A stretch of DNA of 64,000 nucleotides from assembly GCF_014203045.1 (NCBI RefSeq), contig NZ_JACHIF010000007.1, positions 277,037 to 341,036 on the forward strand. Direction: 5' to 3'. Positions 46,357 through 56,043 of this stretch are shown in pieces (position 1 is the stretch's first letter; every line of letters begins with the position of its first letter). This DNA is from Prosthecobacter dejongeii (lineage in GTDB: Bacteria > Verrucomicrobiota > Verrucomicrobiia > Verrucomicrobiales > Verrucomicrobiaceae). The notes beneath the pieces were generated by a model, which had not been told where the DNA came from, ran no database searches, and saw nothing but the letters and a program-made list of their open reading frames with translations. A program made the translations under genes and the position numbers.

Positions 46357-47886
46357 TCAAGGCATCATTGGATCTTTCTTTTTAAAGATACCTTTCACCT
46401 TGCTCATGAAGCCGCCTGCATCGCTGCCAGGCACATTCCGCGCAGCGGGATCTGGAGTGACCGCAGGCAGGGCCACGGGCTGCGTTGTATCCCAGCCGCC
46501 GCCCAAGGCTTTGATTAGAGACACGCTAGCGATCATTCTCTGACTGGCCAGTTGCACCGTCGCCCGTTGCGTGGCCAGGGTCGTACGGTTCGCTTCGATC
46601 ACGTCCAGGTAAGGACTGGTACCGGATTCATAACGAGTGCGAGCCAAGCTGGCAGCACGTTCAGCACTGTTGCGAGCACGCTGCTGAGCTTCGGCGGAGT
46701 TGGCCAAATTTCGGATGGAGGACAGGCTGCTCTCTACATCAGCCACAGCCGTGAGGAATGCCTGCCGATAACCTGCCAAAGCCTCATCATGAGCTGCTTT
46801 GGACTTCGTCAGGTTAAAGCGGTTCTTTCCCCCTGAGAAAAGAGGTAGGCTGATGCTGGGACCGTAGCTCCAAATCAAGGATTCAGGCTGCATCAGCAAA
46901 TCAATGTCTGTGCTCTGGAACCCAGCGCGACCGATGAGCTTAATACTCGGGAAGAACTGAGCCTTCGCCACACCAATGCGAGCCGTTGCGGCGGCAAGAA
47001 CGCGCTCAGCCTGTGACACATCCGGGCGCCTTTCCAGCAAGTCGCTAGGGGCTCCCACCGGGATGGCTGGCGGGGATGATAGGCCTGAACCACTGGCAAC
47101 GATTTTAAAGCTAGCGGCATTGGCCCCCAAAAGAATGGCGATGGCGTTTTCCAATTGATCCCGCTGGGCCTGTAAAGAGGCGATTTCTGCCTCAGCACTG
47201 GCCACCTCGGTCTCTGACTGGGCCTGCTCCAGCTCGCTGCCAGCACCGGCTTCCACACGAGCTTTAGCAATTTTAAAGGCTTCACCACGCAGTCCCACAG
47301 CTTCACGCACCAGACGGATCTCTTGGTCCAGCGAGCGCAGTTTGAAGTAATTGGTAGCAACATCCGCCTGCATGCCTAACAAAAGATTCTGCACCGCATC
47401 CGCGGCCGCTTCAGCATCGGCCCGGCCAGCCTCCGCACCCCGGCGGATCTTGCCAAAGAGATCCAGTTCCCAAGTCAGGTCCGTGGCCGCATTGTAAGCT
47501 GGACCTTCGTAAAAAAGACCGTTCAGCGGAATGGGGCTGATCGCATTTTCAGACGTACGTTGGCGGTCTGCGCTCAGAGGAATACTAGCGACAGGGAAAA
47601 GATCTGCGCGAGCCATGCGTGCCGCTGCACGTGCCTGGTCAAAGCGGGCAATCGCCGCTTTCAAGTTTTGGTTATTCGCCGTGGCCTGTTCCATCAGGCT
47701 GTTCAGCTTGGCATCGCGGAAGACCTTCCACCACTCGCCTTTGGGCTGGTGAGAAGAAGGCCTCGCTTCACGCCAAGCCACTCCTTTAAACCGGGCCGCG
47801 GTTTCAGTGGCTGGACGCTCATAGTTAGGCCCCACCTGGGCCACGAGGGCACCGGTGCTAAGAAGAAGGGGAACGAGGAAACGCAT
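46357..47886 (-). CDS. RND efflux outer-membrane factor (OprM/NodT family)
   Basis: 509 residues from ATG 47886. Two OEP repeats of the TolC-like barrel/tunnel protein are visible (LKAAIARFDQARAAARMARADLFP; the second with ARIGVAKAQFFPSIKLIG), plus the NodT-family VGPNYERP near the mature N terminus. It forms the outer-membrane duct of the tripartite pump encoded just upstream. Most NodT-type proteins have a lipobox cysteine before VGPxYxRP; here the sequence reads ALVAQVGPNYERP without a cysteine, so it is probably not lipidated. It is last in the efflux operon, 37 bases after the pump gene. Confidence 0.92.
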   Translation of the reverse strand: MRFLVPLLLSTGALVAQVGPNYERPATETAARFKGVAWREARPSSHQPKGEWWKVFRDAKLNSLMEQATANNQNLKAAIARFDQARAAARMARADLFPVASIPLSADRQRTSENAISPIPLNGLFYEGPAYNAATDLTWELDLFGKIRRGAEAGRADAEAAADAVQNLLLGMQADVATNYFKLRSLDQEIRLVREAVGLRGEAFKIAKARVEAGAGSELEQAQSETEVASAEAEIASLQAQRDQLENAIAILLGANAASFKIVASGSGLSSPPAIPVGAPSDLLERRPDVSQAERVLAAATARIGVAKAQFFPSIKLIGRAGFQSTDIDLLMQPESLIWSYGPSISLPLFSGGKNRFNLTKSKAAHDEALAGYRQAFLTAVADVESSLSSIRNLANSAEAQQRARNSAERAASLARTRYESGTSPYLDVIEANRTTLATQRATVQLASQRMIASVSLIKALGGGWDTTQPVALPAVTPDPAARNVPGSDAGGFMSKVKGIFKKKDPMMP

Positions 47887-47923
47887 GGGATTCGGGAGAA
47901 AAAGAGAGGTTAATAGAAAGGTC

Positions 47924-50900
47924 TCAGTGTTCAGCTCCCGCATGGGTAGCCGAGAGGGGCAGGGGAGCTTCGCTCGTCTTCTTTTTGCGGCCAAGTTTCA
48001 TCACCAGCACATAAAACACAGGTGTGAGGAAAAGCCCCAGGAAAGTCACCCCGATCATGCCTGCGAACACCGCCGTGCCCATAGCGCGGCGCATTTCAGC
48101 ACCCGCTCCCGTTGAAACCACTAGCGGATACACGCCCGCGATGAAGGCGATCGAGGTCATCAAAATCGGACGAAGACGCAGGCGGCAGGCCTCAAGCGCA
48201 GCTTCAAGAGGACTCAGCCCGTGATCATTCTTCTCCTTGGCAAACTCCACGATCAAAATAGCATTCTTACAGGCCAGGCCGATCAGCACGATGAAGCCAA
48301 TCTGGGTGAAGATGTTGTTATCACCATTGATCTGCAATGGCTGGCTGAAACCTGTGGTCATGATTTGATCCAGGATGCTGTGATCGCCTCCCAGCAATGC
48401 CACACCGCCGAGAGCGAAGAGCAGACACACGGGCACGATCAAGATGATGGCCAATGGCAGGCGCATGCTTTCATACTGGGCCGCGAGCACCATGAACACG
48501 AGCAGGATGCAGAGCGGGTAAATGTAAACCGCCGTGTTCCCTGCGATGATCTTTTGATAAACCAGATCAGTCCATTGAAACTCAAATCCTGGAGGCAACG
48601 ACTTCGCTAGTTCTGTCATCGCATCTTCACCTTCCCCCGAGCTTAAACCTGGCCCTGCTGCACCGTTAATGTCAGCGGCTAGATAGCCGTTGTAGTGAGT
48701 CACTCGGTCTGGACCATTGGTTTCTTTCACCTTCAGCAAAGAGCCGATGGGAACCATTTCGCCGGCAGCATTGCGTGTTTTCAAGCGGGTGATGTCGCTC
48801 ACGTCATCACGGAATTGGGGCTCAGCCTGCGCCACCACCTGATAGGTGCGACCAAACCGATTCATGTCATTCACATAGAGGCTCCCCAGATTGATTTGGA
48901 GCGTCTCGAAGAGGTTGGCGAGTGGCACACCTTGCACCTTTGCTTTCTCACGATCCACCTCAGCTTCAAGCTGGGGCACATTCACCGTGTAACCGGAATA
49001 AACCTGCTGAAGCTTACCAGAACCATAGGCCGCACCGATCAGGCCCTGCGTGGTTTTATAAAGGGCGTCATACCCCTGATCGCTGCGATCTTGAACCATC
49101 ATTTTGAATCCACCCGTGGTCCCGATACCATTGACCGGAGGTGGTGAAAGCACCAGCACCATGGCATCCTGAATCGCCATGAATTTTCCGTTCAAGGCAT
49201 TCGAGATGGCCTGCGCTGAAAGCTCCGGCGTGGTGCGTTTTTCAAACTCGTCCAAGCCGACAAACACAATGCCGCTATTCGGGCTGATACTAAATCCATG
49301 AATGGACAAACCAGGAAACGCAATGGCGTCTTTCACGCCTGGGTGCTTCAACACAATGTCAGACATACGGCGCATCACATCCACCGTGCGATCCAGAGAG
49401 GAACCATCCGGAAGCTGGGCAAAGCCCACCAGATACTGTTTATCCTGACCGGGAACAAATCCGGTGGGCACTTTATTGAAAGCCTCAACAGTGAGCCAGA
49501 CAAAACCACCGTAGAAAATCAGGGCGATGACACTGAAACGAATGATCCGTTTCACCCATGCGACATAAACATTGGAAGACCATTCGAAGAAGCGATTGAA
49601 GGGCCGGAAGAACCATCCCAGCATCGCATCCATCAATCGTGTGAGGATGTCTTTTTTCGCTTTGTGATCACGCAGCAGTAAGGCGGAGAGAGCGGGGCTG
49701 AGGGTGAGCGAATTGATCGCCGAGATCACGGTGGAAATGGCAATGGTGACCGCAAACTGCTTATAGAACTGACCACTGAGGCCACTGATAAAGGCTGTGG
49801 GAATGAACACAGCGCATAACACCAAAGCGGTGGCGATGATAGGCCCTGTCACTTCTGTCATCGCCTGCTTCGTCGCTTCCACCGGACTTAACCCATTGCT
49901 GATGTTACGCTCCACGTTCTCCACCACCACAATCGCATCATCCACCACAATCCCGATCGCGAGAACGAGACCGAAGAGAGAAAGGTTGTTGATCGAAAAG
50001 CCCAGGGCATACATGACCGCAAACGTACCCACCAGGGAGACGGGCACGGCCACCAAAGGAATGATGGATGCGCGCCACGTTTGCAGGAAGATCACCACCA
50101 CGAGCACCACAAGCAACACCGCTTCGATGAGGGTGTGAATGACCGCATCAATGGACTTGTCCACAAACACCGTGGGGTCATAGGCAATCGCGTAATCGAG
50201 GTCTTCAGGGAACTTCTTTTTCAGTTCCTCCATCTTCTCGCGCACTCCTGTTGAAAGGGCCAGTGCATTGGCACCAGGAAGCTGGAACACAGGTATGCCC
50301 ACCGCACTTTGGTTATTCAGCAAACTGCGCAGAGCATATTCACTCGAGCCCAGTTCAATGCGAGCCAAATCCTTCAGGCGAAGTTTCTCACCATGCTGAC
50401 CGACTTTGACGATGATATTGCCAAATTCTTCTTCGCTCACCAAACGGCCTTTGGTGTTAATGGTCAGTTCAAACGGAACGGCACTTTTCACAGGCTGCTG
50501 GCCAATGACACCTGCTGCCACCTGAATATTCTGCTCACGAATGGCATTGACCACATCAGACGAAGTGAGGCCACGGGCAGCAGCTTTGTCTGGGTCAATC
50601 CACACACGCATGGCATAGTCACCCCCACCAAAAAGCTGCACCTGACCCACCCCAGGGAGACGAGCCAGTTCATCCTTCACATTAAGCGTCGCATAGTTAC
50701 GCAGGTAGAGCTCATCATATCGCCCTTTGGGGGAAAGAATGTGGACAACCAAAGTGAGGTCTGGTGAAGACTTGACCGTCGTCACCCCAAAGCGGCGAAC
50801 TTCTTCAGGTAGTTTCGGCAGCACCTGCGAGACTCGGTTTTGCACCTGCACCTGGGCGAGGTCAATGTCGGTCCCAAGCTTGAAGGTGATGGTCAAAATC

Positions 50901-51169
50901 ATGACCCCATTCGCCGTGCTCTGGGAGGACATGAACAGCATGTTTTCGATGCCGTTGATCGTCTGCTCCAGCGGAGATGCCACCGTTTCTGCGATGGTCT
51001 TTGGGTTAGCGCCTGGATAGGTGGCCGTAACAATGACCGTGGGTGGAGCCACTTCGGGATATTCCGAAATGGGAAGTTGGAAGAGCGAAATACCCCCTAA
51101 AAGAAAGATCAGGAGAGATAACACACCCGCGAAAATAGGGCGAGTGATGAAGAACCGGGAGATGTTCAT
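47924..51169 (-). CDS. RND multidrug efflux pump (AcrB/MexB, HAE1 type)
   Basis: 1081 residues, full length for an inner-membrane proton-driven trimeric efflux pump. The first TM helix is RPIFAGVLSLLIFLLGGISLF; the proton-relay aspartates are in GIVVDDAIVVVENV and the relay lysine in GLACKNAILIVEFAKE. Two large periplasmic loops carry the porter and funnel domains. Gene order outer-membrane factor, pump and adaptor shows the complete tripartite system. It is expected to export hydrophobic drugs or detergents; real substrates are unknown. It follows the adaptor gene by 100 bases. Confidence 0.96.
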   Translation of the reverse strand: MNISRFFITRPIFAGVLSLLIFLLGGISLFQLPISEYPEVAPPTVIVTATYPGANPKTIAETVASPLEQTINGIENMLFMSSQSTANGVMILTITFKLGTDIDLAQVQVQNRVSQVLPKLPEEVRRFGVTTVKSSPDLTLVVHILSPKGRYDELYLRNYATLNVKDELARLPGVGQVQLFGGGDYAMRVWIDPDKAAARGLTSSDVVNAIREQNIQVAAGVIGQQPVKSAVPFELTINTKGRLVSEEEFGNIIVKVGQHGEKLRLKDLARIELGSSEYALRSLLNNQSAVGIPVFQLPGANALALSTGVREKMEELKKKFPEDLDYAIAYDPTVFVDKSIDAVIHTLIEAVLLVVLVVVIFLQTWRASIIPLVAVPVSLVGTFAVMYALGFSINNLSLFGLVLAIGIVVDDAIVVVENVERNISNGLSPVEATKQAMTEVTGPIIATALVLCAVFIPTAFISGLSGQFYKQFAVTIAISTVISAINSLTLSPALSALLLRDHKAKKDILTRLMDAMLGWFFRPFNRFFEWSSNVYVAWVKRIIRFSVIALIFYGGFVWLTVEAFNKVPTGFVPGQDKQYLVGFAQLPDGSSLDRTVDVMRRMSDIVLKHPGVKDAIAFPGLSIHGFSISPNSGIVFVGLDEFEKRTTPELSAQAISNALNGKFMAIQDAMVLVLSPPPVNGIGTTGGFKMMVQDRSDQGYDALYKTTQGLIGAAYGSGKLQQVYSGYTVNVPQLEAEVDREKAKVQGVPLANLFETLQINLGSLYVNDMNRFGRTYQVVAQAEPQFRDDVSDITRLKTRNAAGEMVPIGSLLKVKETNGPDRVTHYNGYLAADINGAAGPGLSSGEGEDAMTELAKSLPPGFEFQWTDLVYQKIIAGNTAVYIYPLCILLVFMVLAAQYESMRLPLAIILIVPVCLLFALGGVALLGGDHSILDQIMTTGFSQPLQINGDNNIFTQIGFIVLIGLACKNAILIVEFAKEKNDHGLSPLEAALEACRLRLRPILMTSIAFIAGVYPLVVSTGAGAEMRRAMGTAVFAGMIGVTFLGLFLTPVFYVLVMKLGRKKKTSEAPLPLSATHAGAEH

Positions 51170-51269
51170 AACGGGAGTTTGAGGGGCGTGACAGGAATGC
51201 AGTTCGTCCGTAACTTCCCGTAAAATCAGGGAAGGTGAGTTCTAACCGCAGAGAGTGAGGAAGACGCTT

Positions 51270-52415
51270 TTAGTTAGCCGCAGCCGTGGCTTTGGCGGGA
51301 GGTGCCTCGACGGGGGCTACGGGCATGCCAGGCTGGGGCAGACGTGCTTGGCCATTGATGATGATCTTATCGCCAGCGCTCAGACCACTGCGGATGATGC
51401 GCTTGCCGTTGATGCTTGGACCGATGACGACTGGCTTGTAAACACTGATGTTTTTGTCATCCACACCCAATACAAATTTGTTTGCTTGATCGGTCAGGAT
51501 GCTTTTTTCATCCACCAGCAGGGCCTGATACTCAGAGGTCATCGGCAGTCGCACACGAGCAAACAAACCTGGAGTTAGGCTGCCATCCGTATTCGAAAAC
51601 ACGGCTCGCAGGATCATACTGCCAGTGCTCGCATCCAAACGGTTGTCAAAGGACTCGATGTGACCTTTGTGAGGGAAGTCCTTCTCATTCGAAAGTTGAA
51701 GTTCTACAGGTACTTTGCCTTCGCCGTTGGTGAAGAGCTTTTTGTCTCGTTGGAGAGCTTGCAGACGCAGCAGACTGTTTTCATCAATGTCGGTATAAAC
51801 ATAGACAGGGTCCACGGTGACGATTGTGGTGAGGAGAGTCGTTCCCGCAGTCACAAAGTTACCCGTCGTGGTGATGGCGCGGCTAATGCGGCCAGAGATA
51901 GGCGCTTTCACCTCTGTGTGCTCCATTTCGATCTCAGCACTGTGTTGCGTCGCTTTGGCAGATTCGAGTGCTGCTTCGCCTTGGCGGAACATAGACTCGC
52001 GCATCTCACCCTGCTCAGGAGCAATGGCCTTAGCCGCAAGCAATGCAGAAACGCGATCATATTCTCGCTTCGCTGCAAGAGCGCTGGCCTCTGCACGCTG
52101 CACCTCCGCCGTTGCGACACGCAACTTAGTTTGGAACGGGCGCTGATCAATCGTGAAGAGAATGTCGCCCTTTTTCACCAACTCACCCGCCTGAAAATGA
52201 ACCTCTGTAATGTAGCCAGATACCCGGGGACGAAGTTCGACAGTTTCAACAGGCTCGACACGCCCCGTGAACTCCTCCCACTCGACGAGTGCTTTTTGCT
52301 CAACGGGCGCTAGCGTCACCGGAGCGGGTGGCATCTGTCCACCAGGACCAGCTTGTGGAGTCTTTCCACAGGCGGCGATCAGCAAGACGAGCGGGAGGAG
52401 GGTTTGGGGTTTCAT
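51270..52415 (-). CDS. RND efflux periplasmic adaptor (AcrA/MexA) lipoprotein
   Basis: 381 residues. The signal ends with a lipobox LIAACGK, so the protein is lipid-anchored. Next come an MFP beta-barrel/lipoyl half (VEPVETVELRPRVSGYITEVHFQAGELVKKGD), a coiled-coil hairpin of about 90 residues (RVATAEVQRAEASALAAKREYDRV), the second lipoyl half (VKAPISGRISRAITTTGNFV) and a beta-barrel. It bridges the pump and the outer-membrane factor. The likely promoter region (52416-52486) contains an imperfect dyad around TTGACCAGTTGGTTAA. Confidence 0.94.
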   Translation of the reverse strand: MKPQTLLPLVLLIAACGKTPQAGPGGQMPPAPVTLAPVEQKALVEWEEFTGRVEPVETVELRPRVSGYITEVHFQAGELVKKGDILFTIDQRPFQTKLRVATAEVQRAEASALAAKREYDRVSALLAAKAIAPEQGEMRESMFRQGEAALESAKATQHSAEIEMEHTEVKAPISGRISRAITTTGNFVTAGTTLLTTIVTVDPVYVYTDIDENSLLRLQALQRDKKLFTNGEGKVPVELQLSNEKDFPHKGHIESFDNRLDASTGSMILRAVFSNTDGSLTPGLFARVRLPMTSEYQALLVDEKSILTDQANKFVLGVDDKNISVYKPVVIGPSINGKRIIRSGLSAGDKIIINGQARLPQPGMPVAPVEAPPAKATAAAN

Positions 52416-52486
52416 GTCGGTTTCGGGGGGGGATTGTTGGGAGACTGATGGGAAGTTGACCAGTTGGTTAATTCGGAATCAAAAAA

Positions 52487-53110
52487 TCACTTTTTTTTCA
52501 CGCCTGTTGGGCTGCGCTTTGTCACGCCAAGGATGATCATGGCACCTGCTTCGAATTCATCGAGATAACTCAAGTCATTCCACATGCGAGCATGCAAAAG
52601 CAGGCCTTCGCTGTAGGCGAACACGATTCGTGCCAAAGCACTGGCATCTGGAGCTTCAATGATTCCTTGTGCATCGGCATCCCGCACAGCGCATTCATAA
52701 TAGAGGATGAATTGGCTGAGGATTTCCTGCAGTTTATTACGCAGACGATCATCTACGGTACTGATCTCAGCCCCTAAAGAATGGATCGGGCATCCCAGGA
52801 CACGACCATGTTTGGCTAGCAACTCCTCCTGTTCTTTGCGGAAATTGCGGAAACAATTCAAGATGCGCTCCAAAGGAGGAACCACAGGTGAAAAGGTCTG
52901 ATCCAGTTCGCGACGATGCTCCAGCCAACTATGATCAATGCCCGTAAGAGCGAGATCCGTTTTCGATTCAAAGAAATGATAAAAGCTCCCTTTCTTCACC
53001 CCCGCTCGCTCACAGATTTGGTCCACGGAAGTGCTTCCATAACTGCTCGTCCAGATCAATTCGATCACGGCTTCGATCAGTCGGATTTTGGCATCACTCG
53101 TTCGTCCCAT
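52487..53110 (-). CDS. TetR family regulator of the efflux operon
   Basis: 207 residues. The N-terminal helix-turn-helix is of the TetR type (AVIELIWTSSYGSTSVDQICERAGVKKGSFYHFFESKTDLA); the rest is a helical ligand-binding domain. It begins 72 bases upstream of the adaptor gene on the same strand and is read in the same direction, so it likely represses its own operon until a pump substrate binds. The MFS transporter gene ends 35 bases upstream. Confidence 0.92.
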   Translation of the reverse strand: MGRTSDAKIRLIEAVIELIWTSSYGSTSVDQICERAGVKKGSFYHFFESKTDLALTGIDHSWLEHRRELDQTFSPVVPPLERILNCFRNFRKEQEELLAKHGRVLGCPIHSLGAEISTVDDRLRNKLQEILSQFILYYECAVRDADAQGIIEAPDASALARIVFAYSEGLLLHARMWNDLSYLDEFEAGAMIILGVTKRSPTGVKKK

Positions 53111-53120
53111 GCGCCGGACA

Positions 53121-53145
53121 TTGTCGATACTAGACGAACAGTCAA
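53121..53145. promoter_or_regulatory. Possible TetR operator upstream of the regulator gene
   Basis: Just upstream of the tetR ATG, the 25 bases 53121-53145 form an imperfect dyad with outer arms TTG...CAA (TTGTC... and ...GTCAA) around a core reading ACTAGACGAACAGT. The spacing and location fit autoregulation; the symmetry is weak, so this is tentative. Confidence 0.3.
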
Positions 53146-54426
53146 CTATTTTTTCTGCACTACCACCATCCGTGGCTCAGGGATTCGCTGGAGGATGAAC
53201 ATGGAGATCAACGCAAAAACAGCCGCTACGGCGGCCACCCATTGAAAGGAATGCGTGAATGCATAGAGTTGTCCGCTGATGAATGTGGCCAGCAAGAGGG
53301 CAAAAACATTACAAAATCCCAAGATCGCCTGGAGGGTAGAGCGGCGCTCCAACGGACAAAGTTCAGCGGCTAATGTAAGATCTCCCACGCGGTCTAGAAA
53401 GAGGCCAAAGCCAAGCACAAAATAGGATAACATGAAGCCGATAAACGACCCCGTGAACGCGACCCAGAGACACAGGCAGATGCAGACAATCCGGGAAGCC
53501 TGAAGCAGAACTTTGCCCCCACAACGGTATCCGACCCAGCCAGCCAAGAGGCTACCTAGTACCACGCCAACAGCTTGGCACGTCACAAATCGCCCCTCAT
53601 CTGCCTCCGGCCTGCCCGTTACATGGAGGGCATGAATGGTTAGAAAGGAGACCACCATCAAATAGCCCATCCCTGTAAAACGAGCGAGCACAAGCTTGAT
53701 CAAATGAGGCTGTCCACGCAAAAGTCCTGGCAGGCTACGCAAGTAGTCCCGGTAAAGTCCCTTTGGCTGAACAGAGGAATGACGATGCCGCACATGCTCA
53801 TCCTCATGCATAAAAAGTTGCGAGGCCCAGGAGATGAAGAGCAAAGTAAAAGCGGCTAAATGCAGCCAGCCATAAGCTTCATGGTTCGGGTAATGGGTGA
53901 GAACGTAATGAATAACAGCCCCGGCTAGCGCCCCAATCACAGCCTGGATGATGTATCTCACCGCCCAGCCGGCAGCACGGGCTTTTTCTGGCACCATCCG
54001 CGTCACCATCTCCATCCATGCCACCACCGTCATGCCGCCGATCAAGCCTGAAACCACGGGGGTGAGCACCACGATCGGCAATAAAATACCCTCAATGCGG
54101 TCTGCGAAAAGGAGGATTAGCCCAGTGATCAAATACGGCAGTCTTTGTAGAAAACCAAAGGTCAGGACCCAGGGCTTGAAGCGTGGCAAACGCTCCACCA
54201 CGGGAGCGATAAAAATGCCCATGCTAGCGAAGGCCGCAGGCAAAAGTACGGGCATCATGGCTATGATCCAGGCCCGACCGCCCAAAGTCTCTACCATCTT
54301 CGGCAGCACACTTTCAGGGGCAAGAAAAGCTGTCCCCCCCATGTAGAAACCACCTTCCAGGCAGTGGCAGATAAAATTTCGCCGCACCGCATGGGTATGT
54401 GGATGCTGAGGAGCGGCGGCAGACAT
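53146..54426 (-). CDS. MFS transporter
   Basis: 426 residues with about twelve hydrophobic segments of the major facilitator superfamily (for example VLPAAFASMGIFIAPVVERL and LTGLILLFADR-like runs, and a basic cytoplasmic loop HEDEHVRHRHSSVQPKG between the two halves). Exact substrate group unclear; it is not close to a recognised sugar transporter motif. It is upstream of the tetR gene on the same strand with 35 bases between, and may belong to the same regulated unit. Confidence 0.85.
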   Translation of the reverse strand: MSAAAPQHPHTHAVRRNFICHCLEGGFYMGGTAFLAPESVLPKMVETLGGRAWIIAMMPVLLPAAFASMGIFIAPVVERLPRFKPWVLTFGFLQRLPYLITGLILLFADRIEGILLPIVVLTPVVSGLIGGMTVVAWMEMVTRMVPEKARAAGWAVRYIIQAVIGALAGAVIHYVLTHYPNHEAYGWLHLAAFTLLFISWASQLFMHEDEHVRHRHSSVQPKGLYRDYLRSLPGLLRGQPHLIKLVLARFTGMGYLMVVSFLTIHALHVTGRPEADEGRFVTCQAVGVVLGSLLAGWVGYRCGGKVLLQASRIVCICLCLWVAFTGSFIGFMLSYFVLGFGLFLDRVGDLTLAAELCPLERRSTLQAILGFCNVFALLLATFISGQLYAFTHSFQWVAAVAAVFALISMFILQRIPEPRMVVVQKK

Positions 54427-54482
54427 GTGCAGAGCCTCTAAGATGGCTCAAATTTGGTGGGAAGAAAGCACTTTGAGCATTC

Positions 54483-54896
54483 TTAAGCACCAACCTGTCG
54501 CAGCCATTCTTCCAGATTATAGTAGTTAGTGACTCGGGCTATTTTTCCGTCTCGAATATCAAAAAAAGCGCCCACTCGTAGGCGATAGGTTTGTCCCGTG
54601 GCAGGTGGCAAACCGTCGTCAGTTTGCAGGTAGGTGCCCAGGATGTAAAATTCCGCAGCGGCACGGGTGCCATCGGCATGCGGCATCACGGCAAGTTCGG
54701 TGACTTCTTCGCGGTAGCTGCGATCCATGCGATTCAGGAAGGCGCGAAAGGTCTCGCGGCCGGCTTCTGAGGCTCCCTGATTGATGTCGTGTACCACATC
54801 CTCGGTCAGTAGGGCCAGCATGGCCTCGCGGTTACCGGCATTGAAGGTGGCGTAATAGGTTTCGATGAGGCGGGCTGTATCGGCGGCAGAGGGCAT
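54483..54896 (-). CDS. SnoaL/NTF2-like polyketide-cyclase-fold protein
   Basis: 137 residues of the NTF2-like superfamily, SnoaL/ketosteroid-isomerase branch: YYATFNAGNREAMLALLTEDVVHDINQGA at the front, FYILGTYLQTDDGLPPATGQTYRLRVGAFFDIRDGKI in the middle. Cytoplasmic and small; such proteins bind small hydrophobic molecules or catalyse isomerisation, but the function is not evident. It lies 56 bases upstream of the MFS gene on the same strand, and is divergent from the DUF3817 gene. Confidence 0.85.
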   Translation of the reverse strand: MPSAADTARLIETYYATFNAGNREAMLALLTEDVVHDINQGASEAGRETFRAFLNRMDRSYREEVTELAVMPHADGTRAAAEFYILGTYLQTDDGLPPATGQTYRLRVGAFFDIRDGKIARVTNYYNLEEWLRQVGA

Positions 54897-55019
54897 GATC
54901 TTCCAGAATGAATGCGGGCGGGGCAGGGGTCAAGCGGACCGGCTTATCTTCTCCTCCATCCGTCCTTTGACAGATGGCAGGACCCGGCGCACTGGACAAA
55001 GATTCTTTCCCCTAAGATC

Positions 55020-55322
55020 ATGGCATCCCAGACCATTTCCTTTCTTCGCCGCATCGCACTCCTGGAGGGCGGCTCTCTTTTACTCCTCCTTGGCATCGCC
55101 ATGCCGTTGAGACGCTTCGCAGGCATGCCCCAGGCGGTTACCTGGGTGGGCTGGGTCCATGGCATTTTATTTATCCTCTTTTGTTATGCCTTGCTGCAAG
55201 TAATGCTAAGAACTCAGTGGACTTTGAAGCGGTGCGCTTTGGTTTTTGTGGCGTCCGTTTTTCCTTTTGGGCCTTTCCTTTTGGATAAGAAAATGAGGGC
55301 TTGGGAGCTTGAGGCGAGATAA
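55020..55322 (+). CDS. DUF3817 small membrane protein
   Basis: 100 residues from ATG 55020 with three hydrophobic segments (about 11-31, 37-60 and 71-90). The opening LRRIALLEGGSLLLLLGIAMPLRR and the WVGWVHGILFILFCYALLQV segment match the DUF3817 layout, a membrane family of unknown function. The frame is open upstream to 54912, but that part has no family similarity. It ends 6 bases before the first palindrome of the regulated cluster. Confidence 0.82.
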   Translation: MASQTISFLRRIALLEGGSLLLLLGIAMPLRRFAGMPQAVTWVGWVHGILFILFCYALLQVMLRTQWTLKRCALVFVASVFPFGPFLLDKKMRAWELEAR

Positions 55323-55327
55323 AAATC

Positions 55328-55344
55328 ACTTTGTTACGCAAAGT
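55328..55344. promoter_or_regulatory. Palindromic operator 1 (ACTTTG-N5-CAAAGT)
   Basis: ACTTTGTTACGCAAAGT, perfect 6-bp arms around 5 bases, in the 61-base gap upstream of the membrane-protein/regulator pair. Its centre is 33 bases from that of operator 2, about three helical turns, as expected for cooperative binding on one face. Confidence 0.75.
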
Positions 55345-55360
55345 TTAGTTTGCAATCATC

Positions 55361-55377
55361 ACTTTATCACACAAAGT
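55361..55377. promoter_or_regulatory. Palindromic operator 2
   Basis: ACTTTATCACACAAAGT matches operator 1 at 13 of 17 positions, with a symmetrical CACTTT...AAAGTG outer dyad (55360-55378). It ends 6 bases before the ATG of the next gene (55384). Confidence 0.72.
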
Positions 55378-55383
55378 GAATCC

Positions 55384-56043
55384 ATGAGCACAAAGCAAGA
55401 CGCCCTCGAACATCTTCGGGTGATCCGTTCCCTGATGGAGAAGGCGCACATCTACCGGGCCATTTCTGCACCTGCCGCCTTGCTCGGTGGGCTTTTGGCG
55501 GTGGTTTGCGCAGGCTACACGGGGTGGCAGATGCAGCAGAAGGGCGGTCTGCCAGAGACGATGGGAGTTCTTTTTTTGTGGCAGTGGCTGGGAATTCTGG
55601 TGGTCTCCAGCAGTGTGAACGTGATCCTGCTGGCACGGGAGGCAGCGCGGCGTGGGCAGCCCCTGGTTTCGGAGGGCATGCGAATGGCGTTGCGGGCGAT
55701 CTTCCCGCCTTTACTCGTGGGGGGTGTCCTAGGTTGTGGGCTGATTGTTTACCTGCAAAATCATATCCTAGCCACCTTGTTGTGGGTGGTTTGTTATGGC
55801 TTGGCGTTGCTGGCGACGGCTAGTTTTTCCCCGCGTTCCTTGGTGCGCTTGGGCTGGGTATTTGTCGCCCTAGGGCTGGCGCTTTTCTGGGCCTATGCGG
55901 CCAATAGCGACATCCGCAACATGCCGCATGATGATGCTCCGGCTAACTTGATCATGGGGCTGACCTTTGGTCTGTGCCATATTGGGTACGCGGCGGCCGT
56001 TTTTTGCAGTCAAAAACCGGAGGCTGTGACGCAGCGCGAATGA
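55384..56043 (+). CDS. Six-TM membrane protein next to a winged-helix regulator
   Basis: 219 residues with about six hydrophobic segments (29-48, 62-81, 107-127, 133-150, 156-173, 190-208) and short loops. No family is recognised with certainty; similar proteins are often encoded just before HTH_34-type winged-helix regulators. The start codon follows operator 2 directly, and its stop overlaps the regulator's start (ATGA at 56040-56043), so the two are translationally coupled. It may sense a membrane signal or be a product of the regulon; both are guesses. Confidence 0.75.
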   Translation: MSTKQDALEHLRVIRSLMEKAHIYRAISAPAALLGGLLAVVCAGYTGWQMQQKGGLPETMGVLFLWQWLGILVVSSSVNVILLAREAARRGQPLVSEGMRMALRAIFPPLLVGGVLGCGLIVYLQNHILATLLWVVCYGLALLATASFSPRSLVRLGWVFVALGLALFWAYAANSDIRNMPHDDAPANLIMGLTFGLCHIGYAAAVFCSQKPEAVTQRE

